From Peptococcaceae bacterium (lineage in GTDB: Bacteria; Bacillota; Peptococcia; Peptococcales; Peptococcaceae), in assembly GCA_017387265.1 (NCBI GenBank), contig JAFOFM010000033.1:1-7492 (forward strand): a stretch of DNA of 7,492 nucleotides, in the 5' to 3' direction. This document shows positions 1 to 5,414 of this stretch, piece by piece (within the stretch, counting starts at the first letter, position 1; every line of letters starts with the position of its first letter). A program made the position numbers and the translations under genes. The notes beneath the pieces are model-generated. The model searched no databases. It saw only the letters and a program-made list of their open reading frames with translations, and had not been told where the DNA came from.

Positions 1-170
1 GTCGAGGCGGTATGGATCTGGCGGAATATATTTTAATTTCTGCCATCGTGGCGCTTGTAAGTATGCTGGCAGAGCTTTACTCGAAAAACGGGATGGATAC
101 GATAATCTGTCCGGTTTGCGCGATGTTTGCACTGCTTTTTATGCTGTATGTAACAGGAGGGCTGGTATGA
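1..170 (+). CDS. C-terminal end of a phosphatidate cytidylyltransferase / polyprenol (dolichol) kinase-like membrane protein (partial)
   Basis: The gene enters from the left edge; its first complete codon is at base 3 and it stops with TGA at 168-170. The 55 visible residues begin R-G-G-M-D-L-A-E-Y. They form a hydrophobic helix, then the segment E-L-Y-S-K-N-G-M-D-T-I-I-C-P-V, then a last hydrophobic helix. The pattern 'E..S..G(L/M)D(N/T)...P' before a final helix is typical of the C-terminus of the CTP-transferase/dolichol kinase/phytol kinase family. Family members phosphorylate or activate lipid alcohols at the membrane using CTP. Its stop overlaps the next start as ATGA, so the two genes are probably translationally coupled. 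The family call rests on one C-terminal motif read by eye; the substrate cannot be told. Confidence 0.6.
   Translation, partial: RGGMDLAEYILISAIVALVSMLAELYSKNGMDTIICPVCAMFALLFMLYVTGGLV
155..160 (+). promoter_or_regulatory. Ribosome binding site AGGAGG that fixes the CDF-like gene start
   Basis: A perfect AGGAGG inside the end of the upstream kinase-like gene lies six bases before ATG 167. It makes the overlapping ATGA start much more likely than upstream alternatives. Confidence 0.8.
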
Positions 171-784
171 GTCATAAAAAATCAGGAAGCCGTACACTGA
201 TGTGGTCTGTGATTATGTCCTCTCCCGGGCCTCTGGTCATAGGGCTTGGGCTTCTTGTGGGGCAGAGTTCCACACAGATTGCAGATTTTGTACGCAGAAG
301 TTCGGAATTGCTGGCCATTATTATGGCGTATGTGGTGTATCAGATCTGCAGTAAAGATGATGTGTGTGATACGGCGCGCAGAGAAAAGCTGGAGCGGATC
401 TCCAATCTGTTTGTTGGTGCAATGATGTGCCTTGGCGGTTCGGTTATGATGCTGCTCGCTTTTTTATCCGAGCCGGGCGATAAAGGCAATGTTATTCCCG
501 GGCTTACCATTGCGATTTTAGGTGTAATTGCCAATACAATTTTCTGGCGAAAATACACCAGGCTTAACAAAGCAGAGCCCAATGCGATTCTGGCTGTGCA
601 GGCCCGCTTATATCGGGCGAAAAGTCTGGTGGATATCTGCGTTACTATTGCATTGTTATCTATTGTGTTTATACCGCAGAGCCTGGTGTCTTATTATATT
701 GATATCGTTGGTTCGGTTATTGTAGCCGGTTATCTGATTTACTGCGGCGCAAAAACAATCCGGGAAAGAATGTTGCAGCCATAA
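167..784 (+). CDS. Cation-diffusion-facilitator-like membrane protein, TM domain only
   Basis: A 205-residue integral membrane protein. I chose the ATG at 167 because AGGAGG sits at 155-160, six bases upstream, and because the ATG overlaps the previous stop (ATGA). A TTG further upstream (116) has no such support. Six hydrophobic segments can be seen, at about residues 11-32, 38-60, 79-100, 109-127, 153-170 and 176-195. The layout, the 'S-S-x-Q-x-A-D' entry to segment 2 and the 'Y-I-D-I-V-G-S-V-I-V-A' start of segment 6 match the membrane domain of CDF/cation efflux transporters, which exchange Zn, Mn, Fe or Co for protons. Two things are odd. The usual metal-binding Asp/His pairs of segments 2 and 5 are not evident: segment 2 has D40 followed by R43-R44, and segment 5 has A-K-S-L-V-D. 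The cytoplasmic C-terminal domain of about 90 residues is also absent. Membership of the CDF superfamily is likely; metal transport is not shown. Confidence 0.7.
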   Translation: MSHKKSGSRTLMWSVIMSSPGPLVIGLGLLVGQSSTQIADFVRRSSELLAIIMAYVVYQICSKDDVCDTARREKLERISNLFVGAMMCLGGSVMMLLAFLSEPGDKGNVIPGLTIAILGVIANTIFWRKYTRLNKAEPNAILAVQARLYRAKSLVDICVTIALLSIVFIPQSLVSYYIDIVGSVIVAGYLIYCGAKTIRERMLQP

Positions 785-836
785 CACATAAATGGTAATA
801 CAGATACAAAATTGATCGATACAGAGAGGGATGGTT

Positions 837-1880
837 ATGCAGACATACTTTTACTATACAAAGCTGAATAAAACACAGCAGGCGGTTTATTACGCGATGC
901 TGGAAGGGCTGCAGTCACATGCCGCCTCTTTTTCGGTACCGAGGCTTTCCGATAAAGAACTGATGGAGATTCATTTTTTACTGCGACTGGATCATCCGGA
1001 GATTTTTTATTCCGAGGGGATTACATGGCGTTATTATGAACAGGCATCCAGTGTGGAAGTAGTACCGAAGTATCTGTTTGATAAAAAGAAAATCAAAATG
1101 CACGAGCAGGCCATGACTGCAAGGGTGGAAAAACTAACACGGCCGGCGATAAAGCTGAGTGAAACCGAAAAGCTTCAGTATGTGCATGATTTTATCTGCA
1201 GCAATGTAACATACGATAAATTAAAAAAACAGTATTCGCATGAGATTATCGGCCCGTTAGGGCAGGGTGTCGGTGTGTGCGAGGGTATTGCAAAAACCGT
1301 TAAAATACTTTGTGATGCGCTTGATATCTGGTGTGTGGTGGCAATTGGTGAAGCAAATCGGGAGAAGGAGATTAAATATCGGCATGCCTGGAATATTGTG
1401 CGGGTTAGCGGGCAGTATTATCATTTAGATGTCACTTTTGATAATTCTCTGAGCCGGGAGGCAACCATCCGCTACGACTATTTTCTGCTGGACGATACAC
1501 GATTTTTCCGGGATCATGAGCCTCTTGTATGGCCGGTACCGGCATGTAAGGATGGAGATAATTTTTATTATCGGCAGAAAAAACTCTCGTTTACCAAAAT
1601 GGAGGATGTGCAGAAACGTGCTCAGCAGGCAGTGAAAAAAGGAAAACCTCTGATTTTTCACTGGCGTGGAGGCGGTTTATCGAAAGACGTTTTTCAGGAA
1701 CTGATGCAGGCGGTTGAGCAGGAGGCATCAAAAAAGGATCTGCACAGCAAGGTATCAGTAAATGTGCCGCAGGCAGTGTTTTATATTACTTTTCAGAGTA
1801 ATGCTTCTATGCAGGAGATTATTGAGGAACATGTGGAGGCTGATGGTGAAGTGGTAAGTGAGGAACCACTGTCGGAATAG
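837..1880 (+). CDS. Transglutaminase-like domain protein, no signal peptide
   Basis: A 347-residue protein with a transglutaminase-like (papain-fold) core. The visible triad is Cys148 in G-V-G-V-C-E-G-I-A, His183 in R-H-A-W-N-I-V, and Asp198 in Y-H-L-D-V-T-F-D. These are the C, H and D positions of the TGc fold, which in bacteria usually acts as a protease, amidase or cross-linking enzyme. Residues 1 to about 110 form a separate N-terminal region containing D-H-P-E-I-F-Y. Residues from about 240 to 320 form a C-terminal region I do not recognise, and the tail is acidic. There is no signal peptide or membrane helix, so a cytoplasmic location is inferred, although many relatives are exported. 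The start is uncertain: ATG 831 abuts the GAGAGGG at 824-830, while ATG 837 has six-base spacing and was preferred. The gene lies 52 bases after the CDF-like gene with no visible terminator or strong promoter between them, so it is probably cotranscribed. The substrate is unknown. Confidence 0.85.
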   Translation: MQTYFYYTKLNKTQQAVYYAMLEGLQSHAASFSVPRLSDKELMEIHFLLRLDHPEIFYSEGITWRYYEQASSVEVVPKYLFDKKKIKMHEQAMTARVEKLTRPAIKLSETEKLQYVHDFICSNVTYDKLKKQYSHEIIGPLGQGVGVCEGIAKTVKILCDALDIWCVVAIGEANREKEIKYRHAWNIVRVSGQYYHLDVTFDNSLSREATIRYDYFLLDDTRFFRDHEPLVWPVPACKDGDNFYYRQKKLSFTKMEDVQKRAQQAVKKGKPLIFHWRGGGLSKDVFQELMQAVEQEASKKDLHSKVSVNVPQAVFYITFQSNASMQEIIEEHVEADGEVVSEEPLSE

Positions 1881-1925
1881 AACCGAATCATAAGGTTTCA
1901 CAAGTAAATTCAGACAGAATCTGTT

Positions 1926-1968
1926 AAAAAAAGAAAGAGGGCTCCCTTTCGGGAATAGCCCTCTTTTT
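1926..1968. terminator. Bidirectional intrinsic terminator between convergent genes
   Basis: AAAGAGGGCT (1934-1943) pairs perfectly with AGCCCTCTTT (1957-1966), and an inner CCC/GGG (1944-1946 with 1951-1953) can extend the stem. On the plus strand the stem runs into TTTTT-G-TTTT. On the minus strand the opposite flank (1926-1936) reads TTTCTTTTTTT. It can therefore end the transglutaminase operon arriving from the left and the 73-residue gene arriving from the right. Confidence 0.9.
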
Positions 1969-1983
1969 GTTTTATAAAGCTGC

Positions 1984-2205
1984 TTATTTATGTTCCCGAT
2001 ACCAGCGATGACGGCATTCAGCATTTACCAGTTTCTCGAATGCATAAAACTGTTCATCACCAACTTCTTCACGAATGCGGGTTACAGTAGCACCAAGATA
2101 CATGCCTTCTTTGCGTGCCTCAACATTTGCCAGGCTTTCGCAGCATTCTGCCAGCTGTTCGTCGGTTAAACTATGCAGTAAGGTTTCTAACGATTTCATT
2201 ATCAT
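1984..2205 (-). CDS. Small hypothetical protein, 73 residues
   Basis: I do not recognise this protein. It is soluble, charged and probably helical: it opens M-I-M-K-S-L-E-T-L-L, has the segment L-T-D-E-Q-L-A-E-C-C-E-S-L, a middle G-M-Y-L-G-A-T-V-T-R-I-R-E-E-V, and ends basic with R-H-R-W-Y-R-E-H-K. It has three cysteines, two of them adjacent, but no zinc-ribbon or helix-turn-helix pattern that I can defend, and no signal peptide or membrane segment. The minus strand reads AAGGAG (2216-2211), then CCGTG, then ATG at 2205, which gives five-base spacing. A GTG at 2208 is too close to the ribosome binding site, and the ATG at 2199 is eleven bases away. A good promoter upstream and the shared terminator downstream support a real monocistronic gene. 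Confidence 0.75.
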   Translation of the reverse strand: MIMKSLETLLHSLTDEQLAECCESLANVEARKEGMYLGATVTRIREEVGDEQFYAFEKLVNAECRHRWYREHK

Positions 2206-2252
2206 CACGGCTCCTTTATAGATGGTGTCATGGAATGGTGTTTCCTACTGTT

Positions 2253-2281
2253 ATTATACCCGCAATATAAATGTTTGAAAA
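2253..2281 (-). promoter_or_regulatory. Sigma-A-type promoter for the 73-residue gene
   Basis: On the minus strand a perfect TATAAT (2258-2253) is preceded, after exactly 17 bases, by TTTTCA (2281-2276), which matches TTGACA at four of six positions. The predicted transcript would start near 2246, leaving about 40 bases of leader with AAGGAG near its end. I see no operator-like repeat over it. Confidence 0.65.
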
Positions 2282-2312
2282 GTCATAACCGGGGATATCC
2301 ATTGGAGAAGGC

Positions 2313-2355
2313 AAAAAACAGAAAACCGTATACACAAGGCTGTGCATACGGTTTT
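2313..2355 (-). terminator. Intrinsic terminator of the DUF3243 gene
   Basis: A 15-bp stem (2322-2336 with 2341-2355, one A/C mismatch at 2332/2345) closes a four-base loop. Read on the minus strand it is followed by TTTT-CTG-TTTTTT (2325-2313). It lies about 75 bases beyond the DUF3243 stop and before the promoter of the 73-residue gene, so the two minus-strand genes are separate transcripts. On the plus strand it is followed only by TTTTATCAT, a poor terminator in that direction. Confidence 0.85.
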
Positions 2356-2431
2356 ATCATAAAGAGGGGGAGAAAAAGAAAAACAAATAATTATCATGCA
2401 GAGTAGCATGCATTGCGATTCTGCAATCTGT

Positions 2432-2707
2432 TTAGTGAGCCAGCTTTTTGCGGCCCACTTTTAACACCATCTGTGCGACAGCGTTTTTTTCCTGATCATT
2501 GGCTGATTCCCACATTTCTTTCATTAATGCTTCTTCCGGGGAATCCGGTTTTACGAACTGACCCATCAGGTTGCCTACGCTTACCATGCCTTTTACCATC
2601 ATTTCCTCGGTCACTCCGTGTTTTTCACCATCTTCAATAACACGAGCCAGTGCCTGTGGAAACTGAGCTGGTTCACTGGTCTGGCTGCTGGAATGTTTTC
2701 CAAACAT
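2432..2707 (-). CDS. DUF3243 family protein, 91 residues
   Basis: After a polar, Ser/Gln-rich N-terminus (M-F-G-K-H-S-S-S-Q-T-S), the protein from about residue 18 to the end matches the DUF3243 pattern. It has a helix, then 'G-V-T-E-E-M-M-V-K-G', then 'F-V-K-P-D-S-P-E-E-A-L-M-K-E-M-W' and 'D-Q-E-K-N-A-V-A-Q-M-V-L-K'. Family members such as Bacillus YmfJ are about 85-90 residues, so this one is full length. The function is unknown; the protein is small, helical and cytoplasmic. ATG 2707 is firmly set by the minus-strand AGGAGGTGATC (2721-2711), an almost complete anti-Shine-Dalgarno match. In-frame codons further upstream lie in the intergenic region and have no such support. It is divergent from thrC, with a palindrome between them, and has its own terminator. 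Confidence 0.85.
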   Translation of the reverse strand: MFGKHSSSQTSEPAQFPQALARVIEDGEKHGVTEEMMVKGMVSVGNLMGQFVKPDSPEEALMKEMWESANDQEKNAVAQMVLKVGRKKLAH

Positions 2708-2710
2708 GCT

Positions 2711-2721
2711 GATCACCTCCT
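2711..2721 (-). promoter_or_regulatory. Near-perfect ribosome binding site of the DUF3243 gene
   Basis: The minus strand reads AGGAGGTGATC, complementary over eleven bases to the usual 3' end of 16S rRNA, with three bases between its last base and ATG 2707. It decides the start and suggests the protein is translated efficiently. Confidence 0.85.
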
Positions 2722-2778
2722 GCTGAAGGTAGTATAGCCTTTGATGAGAGCAGTTATACATTCGGATGTTCTGATTAT

Positions 2779-2799
2779 TGTATACATGTGATGTATACA
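2779..2799. promoter_or_regulatory. Operator-like palindrome: two TGTATACA octamers in a 9-3-9 inverted repeat
   Basis: TGTATACAT (2779-2787), GTG, ATGTATACA (2791-2799) form a perfect inverted repeat. Each arm contains TGTATACA, itself a perfect 8-bp palindrome, so the site is also a direct repeat with a 13-base period. A related TTATACAT lies at 2754-2761. The site overlaps a possible minus-strand -10 (TACAAT, 2782-2777, with no good -35) and lies 22 bases before the candidate thrC -35. Another possible minus-strand -10, TATACT at 2736-2731, also lacks a clear -35. GTATAC-type palindromes occur among operators of one-component repressors such as GntR-family proteins, but I cannot assign a regulator. 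The alternative is a chance or structural repeat in AT-rich DNA. Confidence 0.55.
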
Positions 2800-2820
2800 C
2801 AGCTTTTGCAGGAAAAAGAC

Positions 2821-2849
2821 TAGGCAGCGCCTGAAAAATATAGTAGAAT
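2821..2849 (+). promoter_or_regulatory. Candidate promoter of thrC-hslO-folC
   Basis: TAGGCA (2821-2826, four of six against TTGACA), a 17-base spacer, then TAGAAT (2844-2849, five of six against TATAAT). Transcription would begin near 2856, giving a leader of roughly 115 bases. Other AT-rich hexamers nearby lack a partner at a suitable distance. It is the best candidate, not a strong one. Confidence 0.4.
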
Positions 2850-2858
2850 ATTATGATA

Positions 2859-2899
2859 TATCGGCTGTTTATATAGCTGATAAGCTGATAACATATCAG
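2859..2899 (+). repeat. Tandem octamer AGCTGATA with competing hairpin arms in the thrC leader
   Basis: AGCTGATA occurs twice back to back (2875-2882 and 2883-2890). The upstream TATCGGCT (2859-2866) can pair with either copy over 8 bp with one G-U. The downstream TATCAG (2894-2899) can pair with CTGATA inside either copy, for example 2885-2890 with a three-base loop. This gives two alternative stems in the untranslated leader before thrC. No T run follows, so it is not a simple terminator. It could be a protein-binding or RNA-stability element, or have no function. Confidence 0.4.
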
Positions 2900-2971
2900 A
2901 CAATAACAGGATGAACATTCAGGAATAAAATCCGTGAATAAGATAATACAAAATGCTGGAGGCGTTTATTT

Positions 2972-4450
2972 ATGAATTATATCAGTACCAGAAATAACTG
3001 CGAACCTGTGAGCGCAGCATCGGCAATTGCACAGGGTATGGTTCCTGCGGGCGGTTTATTTGTACCGCAGAGTATTCCTGCATTGAGCACAGAAGAAATT
3101 GCATCGATGGCAGGCAAGTCCTATCAGGAAATTGCAAGATGGATTCTGGGTAAATATCTGACTGATTATACCGCAGAGGATATTGCAGATTGCGTAGCAG
3201 GTGCATACAATACTAATTTTGATACAGCGGAAATTGCTCCACTGGTGAAATTAAACGATAACGAATATATTCTGGAGTTATGGCATGGTCCGACTGCAGC
3301 GTTTAAAGATATGGCACTGCAGCTGACACCACGTCTGTTAGTAAAAGCAATCGAAAAACTGGATCTGAAACAGGAAGTTATTATTCTGGTGGCGACTTCC
3401 GGTGATACCGGGAAAGCGGCTCTGGAAGGCTTTAAAAATGTGAAAGGCACCAGAATCATTGTATTCTATCCTGCTCACGGGGTAAGCCGCGTACAGGAAC
3501 TGCAGATGGTTACTACCGATGGTGATAATACCTATGTCGTAGGGGTAGAAGGCAACTTCGACGATTGCCAGAGTGCAGTGAAAGAGATTTTTGCAGATCA
3601 GGCATTAAAAGAAACCATGGCGCAGAACGGTTATCAGTTCTCTTCTGCAAACTCTATCAACTGGGGTCGTCTGCTGCCGCAGATTGTATATTATTTTGCC
3701 GCATATTTAAATCTGGTTAACCAGAAGGCTGTTTCTTATGGCGATAAAGTGGATTTTGTTGTTCCAACCGGAAACTTCGGGAATATTCTGGCAGCGTGGT
3801 ATGCTGGTCAGATGGGTCTGCCTGTTGGCAAACTGGTTTGTGCATCCAACAAAAACCGCATTTTAACAGACTTCTTTGCAACTGGTGTATATGATCGCCG
3901 CAGAGATTTCTTCCAGACAAACAGCCCGTCTATGGACATTCTGATTTCCAGCAACCTGGAACGTTTCCTGTTTGCTATGACCGGGAATAACGGGGATAAA
4001 GTGGCACAGTGGATGGATGCACTGAAACAGGACGGCATCTTTACCGTAGATGCAGAAACAAAAGCAAATATTGATAAATTCGTGGTAGGCGGTGCTGCTG
4101 ATGAATCGGAAACACTGGCGATGATTAAACAGTGTTATACAGATCACAATTATGTGCTGGATACCCATACAGCAGTTGCTTTAAAAGTGAGCAGAGAACA
4201 GCAGAGCGGCAATGTAGCAGTGATTGACTCTACTGCTCATCCATGTAAATTCGTATCCAGCGTACTGGCAGCGTTAAATGGCGAAGCAAGTCAGGCAAGC
4301 GAACTGGAGCAGCTGGAAGAACTGGTTCAAAAAACCGGTATTGCACAGCACAGCGGTTTACAGGATTTAGACAAAAAAGAAGTGCGTCACAGCATGGTAT
4401 GTGAAAAAGAAGGCATCAGCGCTGCAGTTCAGCAGATTCTGGGGCTGTAA
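2972..4450 (+). CDS. thrC: Threonine synthase
   Basis: A PLP enzyme that converts O-phospho-L-homoserine to L-threonine and phosphate in the cytoplasm, the last step of threonine synthesis. The 492-residue length fits the longer, E. coli/yeast-like type. Residues 1 to about 80 are the N-terminal threonine synthase domain (Y-I-S-T-R, and G-G-L-F-V-P near 27-32). The PLP Schiff-base lysine is Lys112 in H-G-P-T-A-A-F-K-D-M-A-L-Q. The phosphate-cradling loop is A-T-S-G-D-T-G-K-A-A at 141-150. Downstream conserved blocks include S-S-A-N-S-I-N-W-G-R-L-L-P-Q and V-P-T-G-N-F-G-N. All key residues are present. The start at ATG 2972 has GGAGG at 2958-2962, nine bases upstream. It is the first gene of an apparent operon; hslO begins 12 bases after its stop. 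No T-box or threonine-rich leader peptide was found upstream. Confidence 0.97.
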   Translation: MNYISTRNNCEPVSAASAIAQGMVPAGGLFVPQSIPALSTEEIASMAGKSYQEIARWILGKYLTDYTAEDIADCVAGAYNTNFDTAEIAPLVKLNDNEYILELWHGPTAAFKDMALQLTPRLLVKAIEKLDLKQEVIILVATSGDTGKAALEGFKNVKGTRIIVFYPAHGVSRVQELQMVTTDGDNTYVVGVEGNFDDCQSAVKEIFADQALKETMAQNGYQFSSANSINWGRLLPQIVYYFAAYLNLVNQKAVSYGDKVDFVVPTGNFGNILAAWYAGQMGLPVGKLVCASNKNRILTDFFATGVYDRRRDFFQTNSPSMDILISSNLERFLFAMTGNNGDKVAQWMDALKQDGIFTVDAETKANIDKFVVGGAADESETLAMIKQCYTDHNYVLDTHTAVALKVSREQQSGNVAVIDSTAHPCKFVSSVLAALNGEASQASELEQLEELVQKTGIAQHSGLQDLDKKEVRHSMVCEKEGISAAVQQILGL

Positions 4451-4462
4451 GGAGTGTGTAAC

Positions 4463-5356
4463 ATGGCAGATGGAATTATTCGTGCATTAGCATATGATGG
4501 ACAGGTTCGTGTATCCGCGGTAATTTGTACAGAAGCAGTGGAAACAGCACGGAAATGTCATGATGCTTTCCCGACTGCAATTGCGGCTCTGGGAAGAACT
4601 ATGGCGAGCACACTTCTCTTATCCTGGGGCTTAAAAGGCGAAGGACATATCACACTGCGTATTTTTGGCGATGGTCCTTTAGGCGGTATCATTGTAACTG
4701 GTGATGCCGACGGGAATGTAAAAGGTTATGTACAGGAACCACAGACCCATTTACCGTTAAATGCAAAAGGAAAACTGGATGTTGGCGGTGCAATCGGGGA
4801 AGGCGATTTATATATCTCAAAAGATATCGGGCTGAAAGAGCCATATACCGGCAGTGTTCCTCTGGTAACCGGTGAAATCGGCGATGATGTTGCAAGTTAC
4901 CTGATGACTTCGGAGCAGACTCCATCGGTTGTATCGGTAGGGGTGCTGGTAAATCCGGATTATTCGGTAGCTGCAGCCGGCGGTATTATTCTGCAGGCTA
5001 TGCCGAATTGTGATGAGGCAGTACTGATTGATTTAGAAGAAAAACTGCAGGGTGTTCGCGCAGTGAGCAGCTTAATCAATGAAGGTGCTTCTGTGGAGGA
5101 TATCATTCAGAATTATCTGCCTGGTGTAGAAGTACAGTTCCTTGAAAATTATCCGGTACAGTGGAAATGCAACTGCAGCCGGGAACGTATCGGTGGTTTA
5201 TTAAAAACTATCGGTGTTGCTGAACTGCAGGATATGATTGAACGGGACGGTGAAACAGAAGTGACCTGTCATTTCTGCAGTACCCGGTATCATTTTGATA
5301 AAGCAGAGCTGGAAGAACTTCTGGCCAGCATGAAAGAGGATCTGAAACAGCTGTAA
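4463..5356 (+). CDS. hslO: Hsp33, redox-regulated molecular chaperone
   Basis: A 297-residue cytoplasmic holdase that binds unfolding proteins when oxidants (with heat) release its zinc and form disulfides. Residues 1 to about 230 are the substrate-binding domain, with G-E-G-H-I-T-L-R-I-F-G-D-G-P-L-G-G and G-Y-V-Q-E-P conserved. The C-terminal redox switch is intact: Cys236-x-Cys238 (W-K-C-N-C-S) and Cys269-x-x-Cys272 (T-C-H-F-C), the CxC...CxxC zinc site. Length is normal for the family. The start is ATG 4463, eight bases after AAGGAG (4449-4454), which overlaps the thrC stop codon. A GTG at 4454 overlaps that site and is rejected. The close spacing after thrC strongly suggests cotranscription and possibly coupled translation. 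Confidence 0.97.
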   Translation: MADGIIRALAYDGQVRVSAVICTEAVETARKCHDAFPTAIAALGRTMASTLLLSWGLKGEGHITLRIFGDGPLGGIIVTGDADGNVKGYVQEPQTHLPLNAKGKLDVGGAIGEGDLYISKDIGLKEPYTGSVPLVTGEIGDDVASYLMTSEQTPSVVSVGVLVNPDYSVAAAGGIILQAMPNCDEAVLIDLEEKLQGVRAVSSLINEGASVEDIIQNYLPGVEVQFLENYPVQWKCNCSRERIGGLLKTIGVAELQDMIERDGETEVTCHFCSTRYHFDKAELEELLASMKEDLKQL

Positions 5357-5389
5357 TATATTTTACAGCATCTGATTTGTAGAAATATA
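5357..5389 (+). other. Intercistronic hairpin between hslO and folC
   Basis: Immediately after the hslO stop, TATATTT (5357-5363) pairs with AAATATA (5383-5389). TACA (5364-5367) pairs with TGTA (5378-5381), leaving a single G bulge (5382) and a ten-base loop. There is no T run after it (CGAAAAAC), so it does not look like an intrinsic terminator. It may protect or separate the upstream thrC-hslO mRNA, or simply reflect AT-rich DNA. Confidence 0.35.
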
Positions 5390-5414
5390 ACGAAAAACAA
5401 AGGATGTGAGGTTT

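Noticed and set aside
116..166. Upstream TTG extension of the CDF-like gene by 17 residues
   Set aside because: No ribosome binding site, a poor hydrophilic/Cys-rich extension, and a deep overlap with the preceding gene; ATG 167 has AGGAGG at six-base spacing.
2328..2336. GTATACACA in the DUF3243 terminator stem, similar to the right arm of the operator-like palindrome
   Set aside because: Nine-base match within a stem whose pairing already explains it; it lacks the second octamer and is not near a promoter.
2395..2427. Two short hairpins after the DUF3243 stop (CATGC/GCATG and ATTGC/GCAAT)
   Set aside because: Stems of five base pairs without T runs; the strong terminator at 2313-2355 explains the 3' end.
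2432..2800. Longer N-terminus for the DUF3243 protein starting in the intergenic region
   Set aside because: The extension would run across the palindrome and the near-perfect ribosome binding site at 2711-2721, which sits just before ATG 2707; DUF3243 proteins are normally about the shorter length.
2911..2928. Possible leader peptide before thrC (ATG AAC ATT CAG GAA TAA)
   Set aside because: Only five codons, none for threonine or isoleucine runs, with a weak ribosome binding site and no following terminator, so it does not look like an attenuation peptide.
2856..2971. T-box riboswitch for thrC
   Set aside because: The leader is only about 115 bases and lacks the conserved T-box sequence, specifier loop and terminator/antiterminator pair.
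3863..4168. Antisense open frame opposite thrC
   Set aside because: Shadow of the threonine synthase gene; Cys/His/Phe-rich without any domain and with no expression signals.
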